From: Komarekiella delphini-convector SJRDD-AB1
GTDB lineage: Bacteria; Cyanobacteriota; Cyanobacteriia; Cyanobacteriales; Nostocaceae
Assembly: GCF_014831675.1 (NCBI RefSeq)
Contig: NZ_VJXY01000030.1
Span: 1-64,000 of the forward strand
Reading direction: 5' to 3'
Length of the DNA: 64,000 bases
Both the position numbers and the translations under genes were made by a program. The notes beneath the pieces were generated by a model. The model searched no databases. It was given only the letters and a program-made list of their open reading frames with translations, and was not told where the DNA came from. This document shows positions 47,813-56,504 of this stretch, piece by piece. Numbering within the stretch: position 1 is the stretch's first letter; each line of letters begins with the position of its first letter.

Positions 47813-49201
47813 TTGTCAGATGTGATTTATCAAGCACAAGCACCTTTAGAATTTATTCCTCCGGCGTTTAACCCCTGGGTATTAAAAGTAGTCCATCTGT
47901 TACTACCCAGTTGGATAAACTGGCAAACACCTATTACCAAAATTGAAGCAGATAACGTAGAGATTTTGGTAGATCTCTATCGCCAGTTTCAGGAAGGTAA
48001 GATCCGTTTTATGCTGGCATTTCGCCATCCGAAAACTGACGATCCATTTTGTTTGAGCTACTTGTTTTCTCAACTCGTGCCAAAGGTAGCACGACAGGGC
48101 ACAGCACTACAACTTCCGATTCATGCTCATTTTATCTACGATCGCGGCATTCCTCTATGGGCAGGTTCCCATGTTGGTTGGATTGCTTCTCGTTTAGGTG
48201 GTACGCCAATTCAGCGGGGTAAGGCTGACTGGACGGGGTTACGTTCGGCGCGTGAGTTGTTTGCCAATGGAAAATTCCCGATGGCTGCTGCGCCAGAAGG
48301 TGCTACTAATGGTCTATCAGAGATTATCAGCCCTCTAGAACCTGGTATCGCCCAATTAGGCTTTTGGTGTGCTGAAGACTTGCACAAAGCTGGACGTAAC
48401 CAACAGGTTTTAATTGTACCAGTTGGGATTAAATATAGTTACGTTGATGCTCCTTGGGAAGCGATCGCTCAGCTTTTAAGCGAATTGGAAGCGGCTAGTG
48501 GTTTACCGATGAATCCACCAGTACAAGGTAATGTTGCTTCTATAGAGTCGCTTTATCCCCGGTTATTGACTTTGGCAGAACATTTACTTTCGCTGATGGA
48601 ACAATTTTACACGCGGTTTTATCATCAAAAGCTGCTAGATGCCAAGATTGTAACTGGAGAAATTCAAGATAGAAATGAAGCACTAGCACATCGTTTGCAA
48701 GCTTTGTTGAATGCGGCGCTACTAATATCAGAGCAGTATTTTGACTTGCAGCCAAGAGGCAATTTAAATGACCGCTGTCGGCGGGTAGAGCAAGCTGGTT
48801 GGAATTATATATTTAGAGAAGAATTTAAGGATATAAAAGCATTATCTTCTATAGAGCGTGCTTTAGGCGATCGCGTTGCTGAAGAGGCAAATGCACGAAT
48901 GTGGCACATGCGCTTAGTAGAAAGTTTTGTCGCAGTTTCCGGCAACTATATCCGAGAAAAACCGACAGTAGAAAGGTTTGCTGAAACAACTTTAATATTA
49001 TGGCAAATGATTGCTCGCCTCAAGGGTAACAAAGCTTTTCAGCGTCCGCAGTTAGGTAAGCAACAGGTAAAAATAACTGTTGGCAAACCCATATCTATTT
49101 CTGAGCGTTATCCTGTATATAAAGAAAATCGCTTAAGTGCAAAGCAATCTGTTGCTGAGGTGACTAATGATTTGCAACAGGCGTTGGCAGCTTTAATTTA
49201 A
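47813..49201 (+). CDS. 1-acyl-glycerol-3-phosphate acyltransferase family (PlsC-like)
   Basis: 462 residues. The TTG at 47813 is chosen as start because AGGAG lies about 9 bases before it and the product (MSDVIYQAQAPLEFIPPAFN) begins as expected. The acyltransferase motif H-x4-D is present in FRHPKTDDPF, with a second block GGTPIQRGKADWTGL and AAPEGATNG corresponding to the substrate-binding P-E-G. The long C-terminal half (about 240-462) is helical and typical of the larger cyanobacterial variants. Probably acts in membrane lipid synthesis; substrate not determined. Confidence 0.85.
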   Translation: MSDVIYQAQAPLEFIPPAFNPWVLKVVHLLLPSWINWQTPITKIEADNVEILVDLYRQFQEGKIRFMLAFRHPKTDDPFCLSYLFSQLVPKVARQGTALQLPIHAHFIYDRGIPLWAGSHVGWIASRLGGTPIQRGKADWTGLRSARELFANGKFPMAAAPEGATNGLSEIISPLEPGIAQLGFWCAEDLHKAGRNQQVLIVPVGIKYSYVDAPWEAIAQLLSELEAASGLPMNPPVQGNVASIESLYPRLLTLAEHLLSLMEQFYTRFYHQKLLDAKIVTGEIQDRNEALAHRLQALLNAALLISEQYFDLQPRGNLNDRCRRVEQAGWNYIFREEFKDIKALSSIERALGDRVAEEANARMWHMRLVESFVAVSGNYIREKPTVERFAETTLILWQMIARLKGNKAFQRPQLGKQQVKITVGKPISISERYPVYKENRLSAKQSVAEVTNDLQQALAALI

Positions 49202-49387
49202 TTAGGATGGTGAGGTTCGCTCTCACCATTCATAGCGCTTTGCATTGAGGAAAAATCATGAATTAACATATTGAGTATTGGTATTGCTACATAATCTTTA
49301 TGATACAAATTTGGTTTATAACCTCAGTGTGATGTCTGTATACTTCTGTGGATGCTTTAATTAAAAAGTCATTTATGAGGAGATATT

Positions 49388-50293
49388 ATGAATTTAGCTT
49401 ACTTGGTATTGGCACATAATACGCCTAACCACTTATGCAAGTTGATTGATGCTCTTAATAGTCCTAACGTTGAGTTCTTCATACACATAGATCGTAAAAG
49501 TGACGAATCACTTTTTCAAGAAAAAATTCATCATCAAAATGTTACGTTTATTCGAGATAGAGTATCTGTTTATTGGGGTGAATTTTCTACAATAGAAGCT
49601 ACTATAAATTTGATTCGAGAAGCCTTAAACAGTCAACAGAGATTTGACTACCTAATTTTAATTAGTGGAAGTGATTATCCTCTAAAGAGTGCAACCTACA
49701 TAAACGACTATTTTTCTCAAAGGGTTGGAACGGAGTTTATCAATCTAGTTGAGATGCCCAATCAAGAAGTAAGTAAGCTTCTAGATAGACTTTATAAGTA
49801 TCAACCGCAGACACTATATAATCACAGCTTTTATCGTATAATAATGCGAATTTTTGCTGCTGTAATCAACAACATTATACCTTGGAGACGTGATTACAAA
49901 AAAGTTCTAGGAAATCTAAAACCGTATGCAGGAAGTCAATGGTGGGCATTGTCAGCAGATGCATGTCACTACATCTTATCGTTCGTCGAAACAAATCCCA
50001 AAATAGTAAAGTTTTTCCAAAACACATTGACACCGGACGAAATGTTTTTTCAGACAATTATAGGTAATTCACAGTTCCGAACAAAAGTTGCAATGAATTT
50101 GACTTTTACAGAGTGGGAAAGTGTTGAACATCCAGAACTTATCAATATAGAACAGTTACAGAGGTTGAAAAAAAGGGATAAAATTATAGAAAATAATGTC
50201 TATGGAAGTGGTGAGATGCTATTTGCAAGAAAGTTTAAAGATGAGAGTTCAGAACTCACCGACTTTATTGATAATTGGATACAAGAATCTTAA
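49388..50293 (+). CDS. Core-2/I-branching-type glycosyltransferase
   Basis: 301 residues, no signal peptide. The start follows a strong ribosome-binding site (GAGGAGATATT). Resembles beta-1,6-N-acetylglucosaminyltransferase-like (GT14) proteins of bacteria: MNLAYLVLAHNTPNHLCKLI, FFIHIDRKSD, VYWGEFSTIEATINLIREAL, YLILISGSDYPLK, GSQWWALSADACHYIL and PDEMFFQTII. Bacterial members transfer a sugar during surface glycan assembly; donor and acceptor are unknown. AT-rich compared with its neighbours, which may mean recent acquisition. Confidence 0.88.
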   Translation: MNLAYLVLAHNTPNHLCKLIDALNSPNVEFFIHIDRKSDESLFQEKIHHQNVTFIRDRVSVYWGEFSTIEATINLIREALNSQQRFDYLILISGSDYPLKSATYINDYFSQRVGTEFINLVEMPNQEVSKLLDRLYKYQPQTLYNHSFYRIIMRIFAAVINNIIPWRRDYKKVLGNLKPYAGSQWWALSADACHYILSFVETNPKIVKFFQNTLTPDEMFFQTIIGNSQFRTKVAMNLTFTEWESVEHPELINIEQLQRLKKRDKIIENNVYGSGEMLFARKFKDESSELTDFIDNWIQES

Positions 50294-50327
50294 ATTAAAA
50301 ATGTTAAAACATCGCCTAGAGCACCAT

Positions 50328-50902
50328 TCACTTGGGAAAAACTTTAGATAAATCGAGAACTAAAGCAGGGAAAAATCGCAGATTAACTGATTCATTTGCC
50401 AAATAAATCAACTTGCGGCGATAACCAAATTTACCCTGCAAATGTTGATAAGGCTTGCTATAGCATTCTAAAGAATTATCTACTAAATTAAATATCCAAT
50501 AATTAAAAATATTCGCTTCTGTATAAAGCAGTAATTTTACCTCTTGGTCATATTTCAAGGAGGAATCAGAAATTTATATTAAAAGTAATATGTCAGAGGT
50601 GCTGGGATGATTTGTTAGATAGTCATCATCTCTATTTTTTGCAATTACTCTATCTGGTTCAGGCTCACTGTAGTTAGACAAAGTACTTGGTTATTGTCCT
50701 CGCAGGGTTGCGCGATCGCCTACTAATTTATATAATTCTCGCTCTAGGCGTGTTTCACAGACTGAATGTGGTGTACCTTTTGCTGCCATGTAAAAATTTC
50801 ACCCTTAATTAGCTCCACTCGGTCATCCTCCCTAAAGAAGCCGAGTTCTGCCATCTGGTGATATTCAGCTATGGTAAAACGTTTAGCTGTGGTTAGGCTC
50901 AT
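50328..50902 (-). pseudogene. Decayed Uma2-family (DUF820) gene
   Basis: A dead Uma2 gene. The 5' part begins with an ATG at 50902 (MSLTTAKRFTIAEYHQMAEL, then REDDRVELIKGEI), loses frame, and continues in another frame as MAAKGTPHSVCETRLERELY up to a stop near 50695. The middle (catalytic PD/E part) is missing or unrecognisable. The 3' part at 50328-50558 matches the family C-terminus (NYWIFNLVDNSLECY, ALVLDLSKVF). So it has a frameshift plus an internal deletion or replacement. Confidence 0.85.
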
Positions 50903-50960
50903 AGCAAATACGGGACATGCAGAATTATTTGCATTTTATCCTTTTACACTCAAAATAAAT

Positions 50961-50990
50961 AGGTGGAATAGGAGCCAACCCTTTCCACCT
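50961..50990 (-). terminator. Hairpin downstream of the ferredoxin-like gene
   Basis: On the minus strand AGGTGGAA and TTCCACCT pair around a 14-base loop, followed by ATTTATTTT. Lies 30 bp after the stop of the last gene of the nif accessory group, so it probably ends that transcript. Confidence 0.6.
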
Positions 50991-51020
50991 GTAAGATTAA
51001 ATTACAATTATCTTTGCAAC

Positions 51021-51557
51021 TTAAGTGAAGTGATTTTCTAACAAAGATGCGATCGCGTCTGGATGAATATTTTTGTATTTCTTTTTACCAAGCTGCAAAA
51101 CACAATTAGGCGCGCTACCGCAGCATTTTTGGCAACCGGTGTGTTCAATTTTGACTTTATCTAACAAACCGCGATCGCACAAGGTTTTCTCTAATTCTGA
51201 TAATAATCCTTTGCCGCCACGCTTCATACAACCAGACTTTTGACACACCATAATCCTGGGTTTGGGTTGAGGTGGTAGATCTGGAATTGGGCAAACACCC
51301 ATTGGTATAACTCGATAAGCTTTAAGTTTAATTTTACCTGTGCGTGGATCTAATTTACTATGACCACAAATGCGAATTTGCTCACCAGGTACTAACGATG
51401 TCAAAGAGCGGCGTAACTCTTTAGGAAGTTTAACTTGCACACTTCCAGATGGAACTGCTAACTGCAAGTATTTATATTTTCCTGGTTCATCACCAATAAA
51501 ACCTAGTAACTGTCCCTCAACATTTAACTCCGATAAAGTCAGATATTTGTCACCCAT
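51021..51557 (-). CDS. Thioredoxin-like [2Fe-2S] ferredoxin-domain protein
   Basis: 178 residues from the ATG giving MGDKYLTLSELNVEG (the longer frame to 51593 crosses a hairpin). The N-terminal part (1-95) looks like a small beta-barrel, perhaps nucleic-acid or metal binding. The C-terminal part is a thioredoxin-like ferredoxin with Cys in VCQKSGCMKRGG, GCQKCCGSAP and NCVLQ. Such proteins carry a 2Fe-2S cluster. It follows nifT (126 bp, with a hairpin between) on the same strand, so it may be an electron carrier or cluster-handling protein for nitrogen fixation; that role is inferred from position only. Confidence 0.82.
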   Translation of the reverse strand: MGDKYLTLSELNVEGQLLGFIGDEPGKYKYLQLAVPSGSVQVKLPKELRRSLTSLVPGEQIRICGHSKLDPRTGKIKLKAYRVIPMGVCPIPDLPPQPKPRIMVCQKSGCMKRGGKGLLSELEKTLCDRGLLDKVKIEHTGCQKCCGSAPNCVLQLGKKKYKNIHPDAIASLLENHFT

Positions 51558-51586
51558 TTTCAGACACTCAAAAGATAAAATAATAA

Positions 51587-51604
51587 ACCCCACTCTGATG
51601 GGGT
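51587..51604 (-). terminator. Small hairpin between nifT and the ferredoxin-like gene
   Basis: ACCCC/GGGGT stem of 5 bp with an 8-base loop followed on the minus strand by TTATTATTTTATC. Weak; could attenuate read-through from nifT. Confidence 0.45.
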
Positions 51605-51682
51605 AATTTCACTTATCCAAAGAAAGAAGGGAAAATCTGTTTTTTACCTTTTACCTTCTCTCTTTACCGTTGGAGCAAAATT

Positions 51683-51886
51683 TTATGCCAGACGTTTAGC
51701 TTCTACAGTTTGAGGTAAATTTGCTGCATCTGGCAAATCACGAAATTCCAATTCCCAACCATTTGCTAAGGTGAGAATTTTACCCTCATTTCCTTCTGTT
51801 TGTTTAACTACTTCTTCCTCTAAGTCTTTTTTAGCAACATAGACAACCAAATTGCCGGCATTATTCATCCGTAACATTACTTTCAT
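51683..51886 (-). CDS. nifT: Nitrogen fixation protein NifT/FixU
   Basis: 67 residues, full length for NifT. Pattern: [27 protein letters not shown], then LANGWELEF and LPQTVEAKRL. Co-occurs with nifZ in nif operons; exact function unknown and not essential in tested organisms. It overlaps nifZ by 26 bp on the same strand, so translation is probably coupled. Confidence 0.93.
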   Translation of the reverse strand: MKVMLRMNNAGNLVVYVAKKDLEEEVVKQTEGNEGKILTLANGWELEFRDLPDAANLPQTVEAKRLA

Positions 51887-52148
51887 GAGATTCCTCAGCA
51901 GATTCTAGTTCTTTTTTCTTACAGCCGACGACGAACCCTGTTTCCAAAAAATGCACGGCATAGATATAGGAAGTTTGCAAATATGTGCCGATACTTGCTA
52001 TGTAGCCGATATCTCCCTTGTTTGCTAAAACTTGCCCAACTTCTTTACCAGGGAACGTACCATCGTTTTTGAGCAGTTTGCGAACTCTGACTTTTTCACC
52101 GATTTCAAAAGCGGGTGGTAAGTTAAGCTCTAATTCATCGCGTTGCAT
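51861..52148 (-). CDS. nifZ: Nitrogenase accessory protein NifZ
   Basis: 95 residues. NifZ helps mature the P-cluster of the MoFe protein. Seen: [40 protein letters not shown] and [20 protein letters not shown], the typical small beta-barrel. It overlaps nifV by 14 bp upstream and nifT by 26 bp downstream, confirming one operon. The last 12 residues are acidic and variable. Confidence 0.93.
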   Translation of the reverse strand: MQRDELELNLPPAFEIGEKVRVRKLLKNDGTFPGKEVGQVLANKGDIGYIASIGTYLQTSYIYAVHFLETGFVVGCKKKELESAEESHESNVTDE

Positions 52149-53268
52149 GAGAATACCTCTGTTCTCGTACCAAATTCAAAAGTTCTTCTGTAGTCAGGCT
52201 GCGTTTTTTCTGTATCGATTGGTGGCGCACTGCGTCTAAAACAGACTGGGTTTCTTGAGAGTTCAAGAAAATACCATGCTGTTGTAGCAAACTAGATACT
52301 AAATGCCTACCAGAATGTTTACCCACGACTAAACGCCGTTCCCAACCTACTTCTTCAGGCGCAAATGGTTCGTAGGTGATGGGGTTTTGCATTACGCCGT
52401 GAGCATGAATACCAGACTCGTGAGCAAAGGTATTTTCACCAACGATCGCTTTCCAGGGTGGTACGTCAGCACCCGATGCTGAAGCAACTAGTTGAGATAG
52501 TTCCAGCAAACTGGGAGTGTCAATACCCAAATCGACGCCATAGATGCGTTTGATCGCCATGACAACTTCTTCTAAAGCTGCATTGCCAGCTCTTTCGCCC
52601 AAGCCGTTAACTGTGGTATTAACAGATGAGGCTCCAGCTTTAATGCCAGCCAAAGCATTGGCAGTTGCTAGACCAAAATCATTGTGGGTGTGGATTTCTA
52701 GAGGTACTAACAAAGCTGATGCGAGTCGTTTGACTTTCGTGTAGGTGGTGAAGGGGTCGAGAACTCCTACAGTGTCGCAGAAGCGAAACCGTGACGCACC
52801 CCATTCTTGGGCATAAAGTGCTACGTCTAAGAGGAAGTTTTCATCAGCTCTAGAAGAATCTTCTCCCCCTACTGCTACCCAAAGACCTTTATCGAGGGCG
52901 AAGCTGATACAATCTTTGAGTTTTTGCAAACTTACCCGCCACTGACCGTGGAATTTAGCGGCGATTTGGATACCAGAGACGGGAATAGCAATATGCACTC
53001 GGTTCAGACCGCAGGCTATGGAAGCCTTAATATCTGAGATGACAGCGCGGTTCCAGCCTAGGAGTTTAGCTTGTAAACCCAAGTCAGAAATTGCACAGAT
53101 CGCGCGGATTTCTTCCTCACCCATTGCCGGAATACCGACTTCTAATTCGGGAATACCTATGGCGTCAAGAAATTTAGCGATCGCTACTTTCTCTTGTAAG
53201 TTAAAGGCAACACCTGCTGCTTGTTCGCCATCACGTAATGTAGTGTCATTAATTATGATTTGATTCAT
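52135..53268 (-). CDS. nifV: Homocitrate synthase
   Basis: 377 residues. Condenses acetyl-CoA and 2-oxoglutarate to homocitrate, the organic ligand of the FeMo cofactor. DRE-TIM metallolyase motifs: [13 protein letters not shown] near the start with catalytic Arg12 and metal ligand Asp13, [18 protein letters not shown] with the HxH metal ligands, and [17 protein letters not shown]-terminal HESGIHAHG and GKHSGRHLV are intact. It leads nifZ and nifT, with which it overlaps. It could be mistaken for isopropylmalate synthase, but its length and neighbours support NifV. Confidence 0.95.
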   Translation of the reverse strand: MNQIIINDTTLRDGEQAAGVAFNLQEKVAIAKFLDAIGIPELEVGIPAMGEEEIRAICAISDLGLQAKLLGWNRAVISDIKASIACGLNRVHIAIPVSGIQIAAKFHGQWRVSLQKLKDCISFALDKGLWVAVGGEDSSRADENFLLDVALYAQEWGASRFRFCDTVGVLDPFTTYTKVKRLASALLVPLEIHTHNDFGLATANALAGIKAGASSVNTTVNGLGERAGNAALEEVVMAIKRIYGVDLGIDTPSLLELSQLVASASGADVPPWKAIVGENTFAHESGIHAHGVMQNPITYEPFAPEEVGWERRLVVGKHSGRHLVSSLLQQHGIFLNSQETQSVLDAVRHQSIQKKRSLTTEELLNLVREQRYSHATR

Positions 53269-53438
53269 TGCAAACTTCCCTCTCTCGGAATGTTTCCTAA
53301 TATCCTTTCTCTCTACAATTCCTAATGATGGTAAATGCTAAAAATATCACAACTCATAATGCAGTATTCTTCATTCTTAATTATTATCGAATTAGGAATA
53401 CCACATCTGTATGACAAAGAACCAAAACCTGGTATAAT

Positions 53439-53558
53439 TTACGAATTCTTTTTACTGTTGTCAGTTGAAATTTGTTCGAGTAGCAAACAACTGATGTAGC
53501 TATTAATAAGTCCTGAACAAAGCAAAAGACCAAATCCAGCAATTAAAGTGGAAATCAT
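53439..53558 (-). CDS. Possible 39-residue membrane protein within the nif accessory operon
   Basis: A small ORF in the 369-bp gap between the DUF2949 gene and nifV. ATG at 53558, preceded about 9 bases earlier by GAGG (ATGAGGTTAAAGCG), stop at 53439. Sequence starts MISTLIAGFGLLLCSGLIN, then SYISCLLLEQ and a polar tail STDNSKKNS. One TM helix (about 3-27) with two Cys (14 and 24), then a charged C-terminus. Not a known family to me; coding status is inferred from ribosome-binding site, length, membrane-like composition and co-direction with nif genes. Confidence 0.4.
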   Translation of the reverse strand: MISTLIAGFGLLLCSGLINSYISCLLLEQISTDNSKKNS

Positions 53559-53637
53559 CGCTTTAACCTCATAGTTTCTAGATAATTGGTGTGTAGCCTA
53601 ACCAAGAAAATACACTTCAAAGCTTAAGGGTACATAG

Positions 53638-53844
53638 CTACACTTGTTCGGCTAACCAATCAAAAATTCGCCCTAGTTGTTCTAAGTCAATTAGCCCATA
53701 CTGCCAAAGGAGCATTGGTAACGGTCCATTGTTCAACTCACGGTGTCGCAGCGCCACAGCAATATCAGCTTTTGTAAGTTCGAGTTCATTGTGCAAAAAA
53801 GTAATGAATTTTATATCGCTGTTACGAGTTGCCATATCGGACAT
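53638..53844 (-). CDS. DUF2949-family small protein of the nif accessory operon
   Basis: 68 residues. Helical; FITFLHNELELTKADIAVAL and NGPLPMLLWQYGLIDLEQLG match the small cyanobacterial DUF2949 family. In Anabaena/Nostoc a gene of this kind (Asr1406 type) lies between the Asr1405-type gene and nifV, as here. Function unknown; conserved place suggests a role in heterocyst nitrogen fixation or its regulation. An in-frame Met at residue 4 is an alternative start. Confidence 0.8.
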   Translation of the reverse strand: MSDMATRNSDIKFITFLHNELELTKADIAVALRHRELNNGPLPMLLWQYGLIDLEQLGRIFDWLAEQV

Positions 53845-54189
53845 TCAAATTATTGAGCTAGGTAAGAATTAAAAATTTTAAATCCCAAGTCTTGCTTGGT
53901 AATTTCGCCTTTTTAATTGTCGGGATATGTCAGGATAATTTCAGATTTAGGAGACTAGACAAAATCCAAAATTAGGTTAACCTCTATCAGTCTGCAACAA
54001 AATCTGCTAACAGACAGTAGCTTCAACTTCTAAATTTCATGGAGGTTCATGCATTCTTTAAAATAGGAATGGAGAATCAGTATTCTTTTGCTTTGTGGTA
54101 TCCAAAGTTCATGGTCTGCTGGATTAAAAAGCAGCAAGCAAAGATAAACTTTTATCTGTGGTTTGTGATCTCTGCTTATGACTTTTGGC

Positions 54190-54447
54190 TCAGCAATCAT
54201 CGCTATAATTCCAGCACCGCTCTAGCCAATCGACTAATTCGTGGCGAGCCGCAAGAAATTGCATAACTGTACTGCGTATCAGAATTGCTTCTTGCAAATT
54301 ATTTACTTGCACTCGCAAAGAACCATCGGGGTGACAGGAACTTTTAATCATTAACTCTTGCAAACGGTGATATATTCGCCAGCGATCGCTTAAAGGAATC
54401 TGCAAAACTTGATCGCCTGATGCGTCAGAACTACAAGGTGATAACAT
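54190..54447 (-). CDS. Asr1405/Asl0597-family protein
   Basis: About 85 residues from MLSPCSSDASGD; the frame begins seven codons earlier in repeat DNA. Contains IPLSDRWRIYHRLQELMI, CHPDGSLRVQVNNLQEAILI and FLAARHELVDWLERCW. A small cyanobacterial family found next to nifP/cysE and nifV in heterocystous strains; function unknown. It follows cysE with a repeat-filled gap of 187 bp on the same strand. A plus-strand frame of 75 codons at 54039-54266 overlaps its 3' part and was judged spurious. Confidence 0.8.
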   Translation of the reverse strand: MLSPCSSDASGDQVLQIPLSDRWRIYHRLQELMIKSSCHPDGSLRVQVNNLQEAILIRSTVMQFLAARHELVDWLERCWNYSDDC

Positions 54448-54483
54448 AGTCGTTTGTCCTTTGTCCATAGTCCATGATCTTTC

Positions 54484-54575
54484 TTACAAAGTTGAGCCAG
54501 TCGCTTGGGCGGGTTAAGAGACTTGTGCGTTAGCGTAGCGGTAGCGACGCAGGAGCGTCACTGGCGTCTGATCTA
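54484..54575. repeat. Dispersed repeat element, copy C
   Basis: Near-copy of 44291-44380: TTACAAAGTTGAGCCAGTCG, ACTTGTGCGTTAGCGTAGCG, GTAGCGACGCAGGAGCGTCA. Lies between cysE and the Asr1405-type gene and is flanked by heptamer repeats. Confidence 0.7.
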
Positions 54576-54634
54576 AGGAAGCCTTAGCTCAGACTTTGTG
54601 CTTCTGTCAGTAGTCTTTTGCAAATGACAAGTGA

Positions 54635-55372
54635 CTAATGACTCTTAACTTTTAAGGTTTGTAGTTGTTGTTCAAGTTGCTCAATGCGCGAGAGCAACGA
54701 GCTAATCACAGTTGCTTCTAAGTCGGGTAGCTTTCCATGTTCTAGAGGACTGAGACTTGTGTCATTGCGGGAAATAATCCGACCGGGAACCCCTACAACA
54801 GTGCAATCGCTAGGAACTTCGCGCAAAACAATTGAGCCAGCACCAATACGGACGCGATCGCCAATTTGGATATTGCCTAAAACCTTCGCACCAGCGCCCA
54901 CCACAACGTTTTTACCTACTGTGGGATGTCGCTTACCGCTTTCTTTCCCAGTCCCACCAAGGGTGACGCCTTGGTAAATCAGCGTATAGTCTCCCACGAT
55001 CGCAGTTTCGCCAATCACAACACCCATCCCGTGGTCGATAAACACACCCTGACCAATCTCTGCACCTGGGTGAATTTCAATTCCCGTCAAAAATCGCCCG
55101 ATATGAGAAACTAAGCGAGGGATAAAACCCACTCCTCGACGGTGTAACCAGTGAGCGAGACGATGCAAACATAATGCGTGCAGTCCAGGGTAGCAAAATA
55201 CTACTTCTAGCCAATTACGTGCTGCGGGATCGCGCTCAAAGATAATGCGAAAATCACTCAATAATGGCTCAAAAAAAATGCCAGAGAGCAGATTTTTTAC
55301 CAGGGATGTATTTGCAGAATCCTGCACTTTGATAGTTTGGGAATTGCTGATACTGTCAAAGGACTGTTGCAT
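54635..55372 (-). CDS. cysE: Serine O-acetyltransferase (NifP/CysE)
   Basis: 245 residues. Makes O-acetylserine, the precursor of cysteine; the nif-linked copy (nifP) raises cysteine supply for nitrogenase Fe-S clusters. Left-handed beta-helix hexapeptide repeats from about 95 ([60 protein letters not shown]), with catalytic His in DHGMG and KRHPT. N-terminal helices 40-95 include [20 protein letters not shown]. First gene of the nif accessory group (cysE, Asr1405-type, DUF2949, nifVZT), so nifP is the likely identity. No NtcA site was identified by eye upstream. Confidence 0.92.
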   Translation of the reverse strand: MQQSFDSISNSQTIKVQDSANTSLVKNLLSGIFFEPLLSDFRIIFERDPAARNWLEVVFCYPGLHALCLHRLAHWLHRRGVGFIPRLVSHIGRFLTGIEIHPGAEIGQGVFIDHGMGVVIGETAIVGDYTLIYQGVTLGGTGKESGKRHPTVGKNVVVGAGAKVLGNIQIGDRVRIGAGSIVLREVPSDCTVVGVPGRIISRNDTSLSPLEHGKLPDLEATVISSLLSRIEQLEQQLQTLKVKSH

Positions 55373-55387
55373 CGGTAATGTCTATCT

Positions 55388-55864
55388 GGTTGAAAGAGCC
55401 ATGTGCTATTTTTATGCTTATATCAGGCGACTTCCAACTAGATAGGAAACCCAATGTTGATTGGATTTATTGAATTGATTAAGGTTGTACTCAAACGCCC
55501 AAACCCCGACTTAAGGGAAATTTAAAATTTCTCTTGGGGTAGGGGTGCTAGTGTTTAACTATGGGGGTACTAGTATTTTTGGGGCAGGGTTTAAGAATTT
55601 ATGTACTCGCTACAAGAAACTTTACCTGTAAGACTTTGAAAACATTTAAGCAAGATATTTTGCAGTATATTAAGCTGTACTCAGATGCACTCAAATATGA
55701 GGTAGATGAAGCTAAAAATCAATATTCTGTATATCGTATTACTATTAGTATCTTATTATTTGGTTAGGCAAAAAACAAGTTTCTTTATTTTCTTTTAGGA
55801 TTTGCTGTCTGTATGTATGCATACGTTTCTAAATATAGCTGTAGCTCATAGTAAATGTTTTATT
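55388..55864. other. Intergenic region right of cysE
   Basis: Carries the cysE promoter side on its left. AT-rich on the right. A 68-codon plus-strand frame (55561-55767) has no family features or good ribosome-binding site and was not accepted. Confidence 0.45.
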
Positions 55865-55956
55865 CTATTGGTGTGTGGAAGTTGCGATGCCTTCGGCAAG
55901 CCGCTTCTCTTCGAGACGCTGCGCGAACGCGTCTACGCAAAAACTGAGCGCTTGGA

Positions 55957-56097
55957 TTTTCGAGACTGATTCATCCAGTTCAAATACTCGCCGACGAAGT
56001 TCAAAGGTGGATTCATCCAGTTCAAATACTCGCCGACGGAGATAAAAGGTGGATTCATCCAGTTCAAATACTCGCCGACGGAGATAAAAGGTGGATG
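55957..56097. repeat. 42-bp tandem repeat array, locus 1
   Basis: About three full units plus a partial one, period 42 bp. Each unit contains ATTCATCCAGTTCAAATACT, CGCCGACGGAGATAAAAGGT (first copy CGACGAAGTTCAAAGG) and GG. Because 42 is a multiple of 3, both strands stay open, producing a spurious 90-codon minus-strand frame with repeated FELDEST. A related array is at 60781-61040. Confidence 0.85.
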
Positions 56098-56104
56098 AAC
56101 AAAA

Positions 56105-56130
56105 TAGGGGCGTACATGTGTACACCCCTA
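56105..56130. repeat. Palindrome beside array 1
   Basis: AGGGGCGTACATG and TGTACACCCCT form a 9-10 bp stem (one G-T pair). The same palindrome lies beside array 2 at 61049-61074. It sits between the array and the 3' end of a truncated gene. Confidence 0.75.
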
Positions 56131-56196
56131 CAGCCAATTTATTTATTGCAAAGATTTTTGAAAATGATATGAGACTCGCCGACGAGTATTAATTTA

Positions 56197-56395
56197 TCAA
56201 GAGACAGGAGTTTTTGCAGATTTCCCTTTACCAATAGCTTTAAAGCGATCGCCCAACTGTTCAACGATAGTCTTTAAGCCTGGAGTCTTTTTCGATGCTG
56301 TCTTCACGTAATCATAAACAGTCAAACTGCTAGTCATCGCTTCACTACCGACAGCCATTAGGGTATCATCTACCTGTCTGGTGAGTTGCTCATCA
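56197..56395 (-). pseudogene. 3' fragment of the gene at 61100-61576
   Basis: The last ~60 codons (VDDTLMAVGSEAMTSSLTVY to GKGSAKTPVS, here GKSAKTPVS) are almost identical to the 158-residue protein at 61100-61576. Upstream of QVDDTL the frame continues for about 30 codons (to 56484) with unrelated sequence (ETAKYCINYVFLL), so the 5' two thirds have been lost or replaced. The fragment, palindrome and array form a partial copy of the second cassette. Confidence 0.85.
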
Positions 56396-56504
56396 GCAAC
56401 CCTGTTGAGGAGAAAAACGTAATTTATACAGTATTTTGCAGTTTCTACCAGAAGTAGGTCGTGCTTAAGCGATAATAAATACATTTGCTTATAGATGCAC
56501 AGTT

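Noticed and set aside
54039-54266. 75-codon plus-strand frame opposite the Asr1405-type gene
   Set aside because: It overlaps a conserved gene on the other strand and has no recognisable features, though a GGAGG lies near its start.
55373-55500. NtcA site (GTA-N8-TAC) upstream of the nif accessory group
   Set aside because: No match with correct spacing was found by eye; regulation remains open.
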